From contig CAZFHS010000001.1 of assembly GCA_964518955.1 (NCBI GenBank), forward strand, positions 1 through 64,000: DNA of 64,000 bases, written 5' to 3'. This stretch comes from JBDGYW01 sp964518955. GTDB taxonomy: Bacteria > Gemmatimonadota > Gemmatimonadetes > Gemmatimonadales > GWC2-71-9. Below are positions 32,443 to 42,084 of this stretch, piece after piece; the first letter of the stretch is position 1, and each line of letters opens with the position of its first letter. A program made the position numbers and the translations under genes. The notes under the pieces are model-generated. The model worked only from the letters and a program-made list of their open reading frames with translations, made no database searches and had not been told where the DNA came from.

Positions 32443-33702
32443 ATGCACATCACACTCGCGACTGTTGGGTCACGCGGCGACGTCCAGCCGTACATAGCAC
32501 TGGGTGTCGGCCTGAAAGCGGCCGGACACTCCGTCTGCGTCGCAACCCACAAGAACTTCGAAGCGGCCATTCGAGAACGGGGGCTCGACTTCTCTCCGGT
32601 AGAGGGCAATCCGCGCGAGACCGTTGAGAGTGAATTGGGGCAAAAGTGGCTGGCGGCGGGGAGGAACACAGTCGCTTTCACCAGGCAGATGGTCGAACTG
32701 ATGGGCCCAATGATGGTGCAAGGTACGGCCGACTGTCTCGCGGCGTGTCGTCATGCCGATTTGGTGCTCTACTCTGTGCTGGGTTGGTTGGGCGCTCATA
32801 GCGTGATCGAAAAACTGGGTATTCCCGGTTACGCGGCATTCCTCCAACCGGCAACTCCCACCAAGGCCTTCCCAAGCTTCGCATTCCCTATACACGCCGA
32901 CCTTGGAGCACTGTTCAATCGCGTCACGTACTCCGTTGGGGAACAGCTTTATTGGCTTCTCTTCCGCAAATCGATGAACCAGGCACGTCGCGAGGTGCTC
33001 GATCTGCCAAAGCTGCCGGTCCGATCTCGGGCGGCCGCCATGCGGGCTCTCGATTTACCGACGTTCTACGGCTACAGCCCCACTGTAATACCAGAACCCA
33101 ATGACTGGCCAAAGAGTGTACACGTGACCGGGTATTGGTTCCTCGAACGGCAAACCGATTGGGAACCACCCCCAGAGCTCGTCGCGTTCTTGGACTCCGG
33201 CCCGCCGCCCATCTACGTTGGTTTCGGAAGTATGCACGCGCGGAGCGCTGAAATCCTCACAGGGGCGGTAGTGGAGGGATTGACGCGAGTAGGATTACGA
33301 GGAATTCTGCTTTCGGGATGGGGGGCACTGTCTCACCAAAACCTCCCAGATCACGTATTCGCGGTAGAGTCAGTTCCACATGACTGGCTCTTTCCCAAGG
33401 TCTCCGCGGTAGTACACCATGGTGGTGCGGGTACCACTGCCGCAGGGCTCCGCGCAGGTGTCCCGTCGATAGTCATTCCGTTCTTCGGCGACCAGTACTT
33501 CTGGGGAAGCAGAGTAGCGGCGCTCGATGCCGGGCCCAAACCGATACCGGTCAAGCGACTCACGTCGGGCTCCCTCGAACACGCGTTGCGTCGAGCGACT
33601 ACCGATTCGCAAATGAAAGATCGCGCGCGGCGCGTCGGTGAAAACATCCGAGCTGAGGACGGTATCCAGAGAGTCGTTGAGGTGTTGGGACGAGTATCTT
33701 GA
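32443..33702 (+). CDS. GT1-family glycosyltransferase (MGT/UGT-like)
   Basis: 419 residues in the GT-B fold of family 1. The N-terminal acceptor half starts with MHITLATVGSRGDVQPYIALGVGL, the loop typical of sterol and antibiotic glycosyltransferases. The C-terminal nucleotide-sugar half carries PIYVGFGSM, VAVESVPHDWLFPKVSAVVHHGGAGTTAAGLRAGVP (the HGGxGT donor-site motif) and PFFGDQYFWGSRV with the DQ pair. It transfers a sugar from a UDP- or TDP-donor to a lipid, sterol-like or natural-product acceptor; which one is unknown. The start ATG32443 replaces an earlier in-frame start that lies in non-homologous sequence. Confidence 0.88.
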   Translation: MHITLATVGSRGDVQPYIALGVGLKAAGHSVCVATHKNFEAAIRERGLDFSPVEGNPRETVESELGQKWLAAGRNTVAFTRQMVELMGPMMVQGTADCLAACRHADLVLYSVLGWLGAHSVIEKLGIPGYAAFLQPATPTKAFPSFAFPIHADLGALFNRVTYSVGEQLYWLLFRKSMNQARREVLDLPKLPVRSRAAAMRALDLPTFYGYSPTVIPEPNDWPKSVHVTGYWFLERQTDWEPPPELVAFLDSGPPPIYVGFGSMHARSAEILTGAVVEGLTRVGLRGILLSGWGALSHQNLPDHVFAVESVPHDWLFPKVSAVVHHGGAGTTAAGLRAGVPSIVIPFFGDQYFWGSRVAALDAGPKPIPVKRLTSGSLEHALRRATTDSQMKDRARRVGENIRAEDGIQRVVEVLGRVS

Positions 33703-33703
33703 A

Positions 33704-33721
33704 TTCACATTCACGTTCACG
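33704..33721 (+). repeat. Short hexamer repeat TTCACR x3
   Basis: TTCACA, TTCACG and TTCACG follow directly after the glycosyltransferase stop, 12 bp before the MutS-like start. Too short to infer a role. Confidence 0.6.
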
Positions 33722-33732
33722 TTGAGATCTGC

Positions 33733-35568
33733 ATGCGGAACTCCACCCCAAACCCAGCAGACACATACCGTCAACGCGTCGATTCTTTCGCCGCGGAGTG
33801 TGATCGCCTGGACAAAGAGATTCGGCGGTTCGCAAACGTCCGCATGATTTGCTTTTTGGCGGGTGCAATTTGCTTGATCGGGGCATGGGACGTGGTAGGT
33901 GGAACGCGAGCGCTCCTCGTAGGTGTCGGTCTGGCCTTATTGTCGGCATTCGTAGTTCTCGTGAAGAAGCATTCCAAGACGAAGAATCTCCGACGGTTTC
34001 AGGACGAAATGCGCCGGCTGAGCGAAAACGCATTGCGCCGCCTTCGCAGAGAGTGGAACGAGCTCGAGGAAGTCGAATACGGTCCGCCTCGCAACCACCC
34101 ATACGCAGCCGACCTGGACCTGTTTGGGCATGCGTCACTTTTTCAGCTACTAGGAACTGCTGTCACGATCCCGGGTCGCGAAGCACTGCGGGATTGGCTG
34201 ATCGATCCGGCTGGCCGCGAAGAAGTCCTGCAACGCCAGCAGGCCGTTTCAGAACTCACTCCGCATCTGGACTATCGGAATCGGATGGAAGCGTACGCTC
34301 GGATGGTAGGGCACGAGCGTCCGCAGGCCCTTCATGCGTTTGTTGTTTGGGCAAAAGGTGACGATTGGATTCTGACGAAGCCGGTTTTAATCTGGGCCGC
34401 ACGCCTCTTGCCATTAGCCACACTGAGTTCGATTGTCGCGAACCTCGCCGGCACCGTCACTTTTCCGATATGGGCATTCACGATCGGGATGAGCGTGGCA
34501 ATCACACTACGGACGTATTCCAGAATGCACGCCGTATTCAATACGGTCGCCTCTGGGGATTCAGGTTTGAGGCGGTATGGCGCCGTTTTCGAGTCTGCAG
34601 CAGAAGAACGATTTGAGTCTCCGCTCCTGAGCCAGCTCGTGAGCGACATGGCGCCTGCGGCCGATGAGATGCGCAGGCTCGACCAACTCGTTGGATATGC
34701 GGATGTCAGGTACTCCGGCATGCTGTACGGTTTCTTGCAGACGCTTCTAATGTGGGATCACAATGTGCTCTGCAAACTGGAGCACTGGAGGCGAAATACA
34801 GGACCGCATATAGAAGGCTGGATTGCGGCTCTCGGTCAGCTAGAGGCTCTCTCAGCCATGGCTGCTCTTGCTCATTCACATCCTGACTGGGTGTTCCCCG
34901 AAGTATCCCAAACAGACGACATGCCCGATTTCGACGCCACAGGGCTGGGGCACCCACTTCTTCCCGCAGATGTATGCATCGTCAACGACGTACGGCTGGG
35001 ACCTCCAGGGAAGTTCCTCTTCGTCACCGGCTCCAATATGTCGGGAAAGAGCACCCTTCTCAGAAGCATAGGCGTGAACACGGTACTCGCGCTGGCGGGT
35101 GGCCCCGTGTATGCATCGTATTTGAGATTGCCGGTCGTGTCGGTGTTTACGAGCATGCGCGTGGCCGATTCACTCGAGCAGGGGATATCGCAGTACATGG
35201 CTCAGCTGAATCGGCTCAAGCTGATTGTGGATGGAGCTTCCGAGGCTTCCACCGACGTGCACAAGCCGCAGGCACTATTCCTTCTCGATGAGATTCTCCA
35301 GGGCACAAACTCTTCGGAACGGCTAATCGCGGTGCGGCGCATCATCCGCCGGCTGCTCGAATGCAGAACAATAGGAGCAGTAACGAGTCACGAACTCACC
35401 GTACCAGACGTACCGCAACTGTCGGACGCGGCTGAAATAGTCCATTTCCGAGAGACTGCCGAGCAAACCGCGAAAGGCGTGTCTCTATCGTTCGACTACC
35501 TATTGCGGCCAGGCATAGCCACCTCGACGAACGCACTCAAACTCATGGAGATGGTTGGCCTGGATTAA
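33733..35568 (+). CDS. Membrane-anchored MutS-family ATPase
   Basis: 611 residues. Two hydrophobic segments lie near the N-terminus (~38-55 and ~60-77) and two more at ~215-260. The C-terminal ATPase is MutS domain V: Walker A GSNMSGKST (433-441), the signature loop after SMRVADSLEQGISQYMAQL, Walker B LFLLDEILQGTNSSER (Asp519, Glu520), and TSHELTVPDV. The middle (~110-430) has the MutS lever/clamp character (LRDWLIDPAGREEVLQRQQAVSEL). The DNA mismatch-binding domain I of true MutS is absent, so canonical mismatch repair is unlikely. Its role is unknown; membrane tethering of a MutS ATPase is the notable point. Confidence 0.85.
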   Translation: MRNSTPNPADTYRQRVDSFAAECDRLDKEIRRFANVRMICFLAGAICLIGAWDVVGGTRALLVGVGLALLSAFVVLVKKHSKTKNLRRFQDEMRRLSENALRRLRREWNELEEVEYGPPRNHPYAADLDLFGHASLFQLLGTAVTIPGREALRDWLIDPAGREEVLQRQQAVSELTPHLDYRNRMEAYARMVGHERPQALHAFVVWAKGDDWILTKPVLIWAARLLPLATLSSIVANLAGTVTFPIWAFTIGMSVAITLRTYSRMHAVFNTVASGDSGLRRYGAVFESAAEERFESPLLSQLVSDMAPAADEMRRLDQLVGYADVRYSGMLYGFLQTLLMWDHNVLCKLEHWRRNTGPHIEGWIAALGQLEALSAMAALAHSHPDWVFPEVSQTDDMPDFDATGLGHPLLPADVCIVNDVRLGPPGKFLFVTGSNMSGKSTLLRSIGVNTVLALAGGPVYASYLRLPVVSVFTSMRVADSLEQGISQYMAQLNRLKLIVDGASEASTDVHKPQALFLLDEILQGTNSSERLIAVRRIIRRLLECRTIGAVTSHELTVPDVPQLSDAAEIVHFRETAEQTAKGVSLSFDYLLRPGIATSTNALKLMEMVGLD

Positions 35569-35661
35569 TCGCAGCGCCGTCTCCGCACGAACAATCCGAA
35601 ACGTCCAAACATCGAATCACGTAGGGAACCACATATCCCAATTGGAGTTACGGAGATTCGC

Positions 35662-38022
35662 ATGCGAGGAAACAAGAAGCTGCAGGTTGCGACAAGGGCC
35701 ATTCTGGCCCTGGCGGTCGTTGTGACGGCAGCCATCTCGGGCGAAGCTCTGATCCGTGCTCGACTTTCCGATTCGATCGTGAATGCACCATCGCGATTCT
35801 ACGCCAGGCCCATACTTCTCGAAACCGGTGTGGAGCTGGATCGACGGCGAATCGAGAGCACACTTCAGAGAATGGGATATGAAAAGGTCAGCTCGGGAGA
35901 TGTGGGAATCGGCGAGTACAACCTCAGCGACCGACAGTGGACCATAGGTCGGCGTGCGTTCCGCATCGCCGATCAGTTGGATCCCGGCGGGGTCGTTGTC
36001 GTGCGTCTCGGGTACGGCGACCGAGTCTCGAACATAAGGTCCCCTGACGGCTCGCGCATCCGCTCCGTTGCTCTCGAGCCCGAGGTGATCCGCAGCCTGC
36101 ACGGGCATATGTATGAGGACCGCATACCTGTAACCCTGAACAACGCGCCCGCACATCTGGTCGAAGCGGTGCTGGCTATCGAAGATCAGCGATTCTTCGA
36201 ACACGACGGACTCGATCCGCGCAGAGTGGTGGGAGCGGCAGTAGCGAACATTCGCGCACGGCGTATCGTGCAGGGTGCGAGCACTATCACTCAGCAGTTA
36301 GCCGAAAACCTCTTCCTTTCCCACCGACGGTCCTTCATTCTGAAGCTCCGCGAGGTAGCGATGGCACGCGCTCTCGAGCTTCGGCATGACAAGCGTGAGA
36401 TATTGGAGGCGTATCTCAACGAAGTCTACCTAGGGCAGGAAGGTGCTCTGGCAATCCACGGCGTTGGGCGTGCGTCCCAATACTTCTTCGGGAAGGACGT
36501 CAGTCAACTCACCGTTCCAGAATCTGCATTGCTCGCCGGAATCATAAGGGGCCCCAGCCTCTACTCGCCGTTCCGCAATCCGAACGTGGCAACGGCGCGC
36601 CGTAACCTGGTGCTCGATCGTATGCTAGCGCTCCAATTGCTGTCACCCGAGGCGTACGACGAAGCACGAGGAGCACCGCTCGGCTTGCGCTCGAAGAACC
36701 GGCGGCCGCGAAGCGGCAGGTATTTCGTGGATTACGTGGCAAACCAGCTGAACTCTGACGCATCTGTGGGCAACAACCATCGAGGCCTCTCGGTTTTCAC
36801 GACACTCGACATGGACCTTCAGCTGGCGGCCGAGGAGGCGGTTCGGGACGGCCTTGCCGAACTGGAGCGATACTACCCGCGCTTGGCCCGAGATAGTCAG
36901 CCGCTCCAGGCCGCATTGGTGGCGCTCGATCCAAGCACAGGGCAAGTTCTCGCAATGGTTGGCGGGCGCGACTACGGCCGATCCCAGTTCAACCGAGCCG
37001 TTTTGGCGCACCGGCAACCCGGAAGCTCGTTCAAGCCGATTGTCGCGCTGGCTGCTCTGACGCAGGAAGGTGAAGAGAGCGCAACCAATGGGCGTGTTTT
37101 TACGCTCGCCTCGGTTCTCGAGGATAAGCCGTTGTCTGTGCAAACGCCGGCGGGTCTGTGGGAACCAGACAACTACGACGGCCATTTTCGCGGGCCTGTG
37201 ACCCTCCGAGAGGCGATTGAGGGTTCGTTGAACGTCCCCTTTGCACGCCTAGGTATGGCGTTGGGGCCGGAGAATATTGTACGAACGGCAGAGGCGTTGG
37301 GAATTAGGAACGATCTGAACCCGGTGCTCAGTCTCGCCTTGGGATCGTCCGAGGTTACACCGTTGCAGCTCACTCAGGCGTACAACGTGATTGCTGCCGG
37401 CGGTTACCGGGCTGACCTGAATTCCGTCATCGGCGTCCTCGACGGTGAGGGGCGCCTTACAGGTCGCCGGGAGCACTCCGGCGAGCGTGTTTTCGACCCA
37501 GCTGAAGCATACCTCATTACTTCAGCATTGCGCGGCGCGGTCGAGCGCGGAACGGGAAGCTCCCTGCGTTCACTCGGATTCCGCGGGCCCGTCGCAGCAA
37601 AATCGGGCACTACGAACAACTTTCGGGATGCGTGGTTCATAGGCTATACGCCTACGCTCACCGTTGGTGTGTGGGTCGGTTTTGACGACGGATGGCGGAT
37701 GGGAATTTCTGGATCCAGAGCGGCTCTCCCGATCTTCAGCCAGTTCCTGGTAGATGCCGAAGGTACCTACGGTGAAGATGAATTCACTGTTCCGTCGGGA
37801 CTCGAGGTAGCCGAGGTGAACCGGGAAACAGGGCTTCTGGGAGGCCCGGGATGCCGCGGTGAGACCGAGGTATTCGTGCGAGGAACCGCGCCCGAAAGTA
37901 GCTGCTCGTCTCGGTGGGCTTCGACTCGCCGGTATCGCTCGAGCAGCAGTGCAACGTGGTCCACGCGCCTTGCACCCCTTCTTCGAGAACTCGAGCGACG
38001 CACGACACGAGGTTCGAATTAG
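35662..38022 (+). CDS. Class A penicillin-binding protein (PBP1b-like)
   Basis: 786 residues with one N-terminal membrane anchor (~10-30). A UB2H-like region (~45-110) precedes the GT51 glycosyltransferase: EDQRFFEHDGLDP with catalytic Glu174, and GASTITQQLAENLFLS. The transpeptidase has the SxxK active site Ser455-Lys458 (GSSFKP), SLN at 521-523 and KSGT from Lys647. The GT51 domain polymerises lipid II and the transpeptidase cross-links the peptides, at the periplasmic face. The Ser/Arg-rich ~60-residue tail beyond the catalytic domain is ordinary for this class. GGAG is 7 bases before the ATG. Confidence 0.93.
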   Translation: MRGNKKLQVATRAILALAVVVTAAISGEALIRARLSDSIVNAPSRFYARPILLETGVELDRRRIESTLQRMGYEKVSSGDVGIGEYNLSDRQWTIGRRAFRIADQLDPGGVVVVRLGYGDRVSNIRSPDGSRIRSVALEPEVIRSLHGHMYEDRIPVTLNNAPAHLVEAVLAIEDQRFFEHDGLDPRRVVGAAVANIRARRIVQGASTITQQLAENLFLSHRRSFILKLREVAMARALELRHDKREILEAYLNEVYLGQEGALAIHGVGRASQYFFGKDVSQLTVPESALLAGIIRGPSLYSPFRNPNVATARRNLVLDRMLALQLLSPEAYDEARGAPLGLRSKNRRPRSGRYFVDYVANQLNSDASVGNNHRGLSVFTTLDMDLQLAAEEAVRDGLAELERYYPRLARDSQPLQAALVALDPSTGQVLAMVGGRDYGRSQFNRAVLAHRQPGSSFKPIVALAALTQEGEESATNGRVFTLASVLEDKPLSVQTPAGLWEPDNYDGHFRGPVTLREAIEGSLNVPFARLGMALGPENIVRTAEALGIRNDLNPVLSLALGSSEVTPLQLTQAYNVIAAGGYRADLNSVIGVLDGEGRLTGRREHSGERVFDPAEAYLITSALRGAVERGTGSSLRSLGFRGPVAAKSGTTNNFRDAWFIGYTPTLTVGVWVGFDDGWRMGISGSRAALPIFSQFLVDAEGTYGEDEFTVPSGLEVAEVNRETGLLGGPGCRGETEVFVRGTAPESSCSSRWASTRRYRSSSSATWSTRLAPLLRELERRTTRGSN

Positions 38023-38146
38023 GAACCGGGCCTGCTGGCCTGTTTTCACTTACCCAGTCAGTTGGTAACTTCATTGTTGGAGCAGCGTTGAAGAAAACGC
38101 CGCATCCAGTTACCTAGTGACATTCCAATCGAACGGCAGCTACACC

Positions 38147-38599
38147 ATGCGACAGTCCAAAGCCCTGTTCTCGGTCCTCCTCGTTTGCGCCACCGTATCC
38201 TGCGGCACGCTCGCGAACGTTGGCAGTTCTGATCTGGCCCCCCAACGCTTGAACATGGGAGGCACCTACGATTGGGTTGACGCGTACGGCAACAACACGG
38301 CCTGCCTCGTCCACATCTTTTGGCAAGACGAAGCGTGGCGCGGATGGGTGCGAACGACGCACGAAACTGCCGAACGTTGTCCCTGGGACGGCTATGAGTT
38401 GCCGATTATGCGTATGCGCGGTGACCGTGTGCGCATGGCGATCGCTTGCCCTCGGTCTGGCTGCCCTACCAACGCCGGGCGCTCCACCGCGTATTTGCTC
38501 GACGTAGTACCCGGCGTCATGCTCACGGGTCGCGCCATCAGCGCCGACGTGGGAGCGCGTTGGTACAACATCCGGTTGGTACGCAGAAGCGAATTCTAG
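38147..38599 (+). CDS. Small lipoprotein of unknown function
   Basis: 150 residues from ATG38147, which opens a lipoprotein signal (LLVCATVSC, Cys19); the upstream in-frame ATG at 38117 adds only non-signal residues. The mature part has strand-like stretches (GGTYDWVDAYGN, WRGWVRTTH, GDRVRMAIACP, GVMLTGRAISAD, WYNIRLV) and five Cys, suggesting a small beta-sandwich. I do not recognise a family. The stop lies inside a perfect palindrome at 38591-38604. Confidence 0.65.
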   Translation: MRQSKALFSVLLVCATVSCGTLANVGSSDLAPQRLNMGGTYDWVDAYGNNTACLVHIFWQDEAWRGWVRTTHETAERCPWDGYELPIMRMRGDRVRMAIACPRSGCPTNAGRSTAYLLDVVPGVMLTGRAISADVGARWYNIRLVRRSEF

Positions 38600-38604
38600 A
38601 ATTC
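38591..38604. repeat. Perfect 14-bp palindrome at a stop codon
   Basis: GAATTCTAGAATTC spans the TAG stop of the small lipoprotein gene, 17 bp before the next start. Chance is a fair explanation. Confidence 0.6.
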
Positions 38605-38621
38605 TTCCTCGACCGACGAGA

Positions 38622-40091
38622 ATGCAGTCCGGGAATCCGATCGCTCGTATTTCCTTAGTCGCAATCCCAGCCTTCCTATGTGGCGCCTGCACCGGGGGTG
38701 CAGACCTCGATATCCAGCAGCGCATCGAACGTGTTGAGCACGGCATTGTTCCCGCAGTGGTAGCACGCGGTGAACAAACGGTGACCGTTTCAACTGATGC
38801 GATCATGGACCGCTTTGGTGTGCCCGGCGTGAGCGTTGCTGTAATCAACAACGGAGTCATCGAGTGGGCGAAGGGGTATGGAGTGTCTGAGGCGGGCGGC
38901 GCCGACGTGAACACGGAGACGCTCTTTCTAGCAGGCCAAATGAGCCAAAGCGTGGCAGCAATTAGCGCCCTCGAGTTGGTGCAAGGTGGGCGTATCGGCC
39001 TCGATGAGGACATAAACGCCAGCCTATTGACCTGGCACATTCCAGACAACGAGTTCACCCACTCCGATCAGGTGACCTTGAGGAGGATTCTGACGCACAC
39101 GTCAGGCCTCTCAATGAGTCATTCGCTCGGATATCTCCAGGGAGAACCTCTCCCCACCCTAGCTCAGATACTCGACGGCGAAGAACCGGCCTCAAATGAG
39201 CCTGTGCGGGTTCTCGCGGCACCGGGGTCAGGGCAGCAATACTCAATCGGAGGATATGTAGTTCTCCAGAACCTGCTGCAGGATGTCGCGGGTTTTGGCT
39301 ACCCCAGTTTCATTCATTCGAACGTTTTGGCACCGCTCGGCATGCATAGGAGTTTCCACTACCAGCCGCTGCCAGACAGCCTTGCGTCTAACGCTGCCAC
39401 TGGCCACGAAACAACGAATGAACCGGTCTTTGGCCGTTGGCGGATCTACCCCGAGACCGCGGCGCTTGGCATGTGGACCACGCCTTCCGATCTCGCGAAG
39501 ATGATATTGGCGCTGCAACGAGCGTGCGCAGGGACTTCGAACCAGCTACTCTCCCAAACAACGGCATGTGAGATGTTGACGCGCCAGTTCGAGGGCCGTG
39601 GGTTCGGCTTCGAGGTCGGTGGAGAAGGAGACTGGAGATTCTTCAAACTCGAAGGCCATGGCAACAACTTTCTCACCGAGTTGTTTGCATACGTGTCACA
39701 AGGGATGGGTGCGGTCGTCATGACCAATTCATCAAACGGTGAGGGGGTAAAGGTGCACATTTTGCGCGCCATTGCTATCGAGTACGGGTGGCCGAATTTA
39801 CTCCCCGAAGAGCTTGATCTTACAACCCTCCCTAACGACGCAATGAGGGAGCTGGAAGGCGTCTATTCGTTCCGCGGACGGGATCGGGTGCTGAGGTTGG
39901 AACAAGGGCGGCTTCAGCAACACAGTGAAGGCGGTCCTGATCAAGAGATTAGGGCCCTCTCAGACAGCCTATTGGTTTCGGTCACGTTTGGGTACCGATA
40001 CGGAATAGATAGGGATGTATCCGGTGCGATCACTGGCCTTACGCTGATTCTGAATGGCCACCGGCTGTTCACGTACGAGAAAACCCGCTGA
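38622..40091 (+). CDS. Beta-lactamase-fold protein lacking the SxxK catalytic pair
   Basis: 489 residues. Lipoprotein-like start (AFLCGAC, Cys23). The fold is that of class C / EstB-type serine hydrolases: FGVPGVSVAVINNGVIEWAKGYG, VTLRRILTHTSGL, PGSGQQYSIGGYVVLQ and LGMWTTPSDLAKMILALQ. At the expected SxxK site the sequence is LFLAGQMSQSVAA: nucleophile Ser becomes Gln106 and Lys becomes Gln109. The Tyr of YSIGGY and the HGN near the end are retained. A C-terminal lipocalin-like part (ELEGVYSFRGRDRVLRLEQ onward) is intact. Hydrolysis by the usual mechanism is therefore unlikely; a binding or regulatory role is inferred. A second, intact homologue lies at 59.2-60.4 kb. Confidence 0.8.
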   Translation: MQSGNPIARISLVAIPAFLCGACTGGADLDIQQRIERVEHGIVPAVVARGEQTVTVSTDAIMDRFGVPGVSVAVINNGVIEWAKGYGVSEAGGADVNTETLFLAGQMSQSVAAISALELVQGGRIGLDEDINASLLTWHIPDNEFTHSDQVTLRRILTHTSGLSMSHSLGYLQGEPLPTLAQILDGEEPASNEPVRVLAAPGSGQQYSIGGYVVLQNLLQDVAGFGYPSFIHSNVLAPLGMHRSFHYQPLPDSLASNAATGHETTNEPVFGRWRIYPETAALGMWTTPSDLAKMILALQRACAGTSNQLLSQTTACEMLTRQFEGRGFGFEVGGEGDWRFFKLEGHGNNFLTELFAYVSQGMGAVVMTNSSNGEGVKVHILRAIAIEYGWPNLLPEELDLTTLPNDAMRELEGVYSFRGRDRVLRLEQGRLQQHSEGGPDQEIRALSDSLLVSVTFGYRYGIDRDVSGAITGLTLILNGHRLFTYEKTR

Positions 40092-40225
40092 GCCAACGCC
40101 CTCTTCCCCCTTGCCATCACATCCGCAATCCCTCAGGTTTTCGACCGCACGCTGCAAAGCGAGCGCAACACTCTTGGCTCGCCGAACGTATCAAAGATGA
40201 CAAGCGAACTCTAGCAGCACCGACC

Positions 40226-42064
40226 ATGAGCCGAAGTTTAGAACTACTCAAACATCTTGGCATCCTCACTGCTCTGCTGACACCGTCGGCCTCAGTCGCG
40301 CAGCTTCCAACGCGTGATGCTCGCTCGCGTCCCATGGAAGCCCTCCTCTTCATGGTTCCAGTACCGGAAGACAGGAACGCCGACTCGTCATACGCGGTGG
40401 AGTTGGCCTCCCACATTCGAGACCGATTCGGTCGTTGGCACAGACATGAGGCAAAACACTTGGAGTACTGTGAGGCAACCGAGTCGTGCGGGTGGTTAGT
40501 GCCGGATACGACCGCCCACTACATCGCTCGCAGCGCCGGGGCAGACTTCTATGTGTTCGGGAGTTTCGAACGGAACCCCGCGCCTAGAGTGAACCTGCAG
40601 TTGTTTGAGACAGGGAAACAGGGTGGATTTCGCCACAGAGTGGCCAGTATATCGGTGCAAGCGGAGGCAGACCTCGCAGCTCAGAGTTTCGCCGGCATGG
40701 TGAATCGCGTACTCGGCGACTCTATTGGACGTGCGATTGATGCGGCGCGTGATGCTCGAAACTGTTGGTCTGCCGTCGCGGCACGCGAATACGAGGACGG
40801 CAAACAGGAAGCGATGGGGGCCCTGCGGAGGTTCTCGAACCATCCTTCTGCGGCGAGTTGTCTCGCATACATCTACGGAGCCGAAAGCAATCCCGACAGT
40901 CTGCTGTGGGCACTCGAACACGCGGCAGCGGGAGATTCTGCCCTTACTCAAGTCTGGGCTCAGCTTGGAGGCATCTACCTCAACGCAGGTGACACAGCGA
41001 GAGCGGTGCGAGCGCACACGCTCGAAGTCGAGACCGACCCCGCCGACGTTCAGCGCCGACTACGGATAGTACGTTTGCTCGACGAGATGGGTGAGCGAGA
41101 CGCGGCAGTACGACTGATGGAGGATGGCGTCGCTCGGTTTGGAGAAGATCTCGAATTCCGCAGAATGCTCGTTCGGATGTGTCTCCAATACGAGATGTGG
41201 ACCTGTGCACAGAACAACCTCGGTGCGTTGTATGCCCTCGATGCTTCACTCGCTGCAGATACCGCCTTCTTCTTCCAGATGATCGGTCTGGCTCAGACGA
41301 CTTCAGACCCGGAAACTGCAATCTGGTGGACCGAAGAAGCTGTCAGGCGGGTGGACTCGCTGGTAGATGACGCCTGGCAACGTGTCGAGGAGCAGCGGCA
41401 GGCCGCCCAACGGATGGAGGAGATACGCCTAACTTTGCGGATGTCGAACGCCGCAACGCTGATAGATATGGGGCAGCCAGATTCGGCACTCTCTTTGTAC
41501 CTCGGGATCTTTGCAGATTCTGCTCGTTTTTGGCGTGCGGGACTGGCCGCCGCTCGAATGCTCACTGATGACCCTTCTCTGGGTACCAGAGCTCTCACCT
41601 CAGAGGATTCGTTGAGGCTCTCTCGAGCAGACTCACTGTTGCTAAGCACAGCGCAGGCGGTGGTCGACCACGAAGTGTGGGAACAGGTTGGTCTGGTGTA
41701 CCTGGATGTGGGCTCCAAGTTGGTTCGGGATCGTGAATCCGCTCTCATGACTTCTCAATGGTTGGAGAAGGCGCTCGTACACGATCCCAACGACATGCAC
41801 GAACCGCGTGGCAACGCGATGCTCGCATTCGCTTTGGCCTATCTCGTGGAGGATGCTGACACCCGGCTCAGAACTGAGCCTTCTTGTGAACTGCTGTACG
41901 AAGAACAGGCGCTCATCGACCGGGGGCTCAAAGCGGTAGCCTCAGCCGGAGAAGAGTTCGCGGAGCTGCTGGCAGGAGTGACTAGCGGCCTGACCGAATA
42001 CTCGTCGCTGATGCCGCAACTTTCCGATGCAATCGGCTGCGCAGTCGTTCGTCGAACCCGTTGA
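40226..42064 (+). CDS. Exported TPR-containing protein
   Basis: 612 residues with a likely signal peptide (LLKHLGILTALLTPSASVAQ). The N-terminal ~150 residues (MEALLFMVPVPED; ARSAGADFYVFGSF) have the outline of TolB-N/FlgO-like periplasmic domains. The rest is helical with TPR-type pairs such as VWAQLGGIYLNAGDTARAVRAHTLEVETDPADVQ, MLVRMCLQYEMWTCAQNN and LEKALVHDP. No catalytic motif. Function unknown; TPRs suggest protein-protein contact in the periplasm. Same strand and 21 bp upstream of the MFS exporter gene. Confidence 0.65.
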   Translation: MSRSLELLKHLGILTALLTPSASVAQLPTRDARSRPMEALLFMVPVPEDRNADSSYAVELASHIRDRFGRWHRHEAKHLEYCEATESCGWLVPDTTAHYIARSAGADFYVFGSFERNPAPRVNLQLFETGKQGGFRHRVASISVQAEADLAAQSFAGMVNRVLGDSIGRAIDAARDARNCWSAVAAREYEDGKQEAMGALRRFSNHPSAASCLAYIYGAESNPDSLLWALEHAAAGDSALTQVWAQLGGIYLNAGDTARAVRAHTLEVETDPADVQRRLRIVRLLDEMGERDAAVRLMEDGVARFGEDLEFRRMLVRMCLQYEMWTCAQNNLGALYALDASLAADTAFFFQMIGLAQTTSDPETAIWWTEEAVRRVDSLVDDAWQRVEEQRQAAQRMEEIRLTLRMSNAATLIDMGQPDSALSLYLGIFADSARFWRAGLAAARMLTDDPSLGTRALTSEDSLRLSRADSLLLSTAQAVVDHEVWEQVGLVYLDVGSKLVRDRESALMTSQWLEKALVHDPNDMHEPRGNAMLAFALAYLVEDADTRLRTEPSCELLYEEQALIDRGLKAVASAGEEFAELLAGVTSGLTEYSSLMPQLSDAIGCAVVRRTR

Positions 42065-42084
42065 CGCATTGAACACCCCCTGAA

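Noticed and set aside
33704..33721. Phase-variable promoter repeat before the MutS-like gene
   Set aside because: Only three hexamers, one of them variant, and no -35/-10 elements around them.
33733..35568. Canonical mismatch-repair MutS
   Set aside because: It is too short, lacks the mismatch-binding domain and has several hydrophobic segments.
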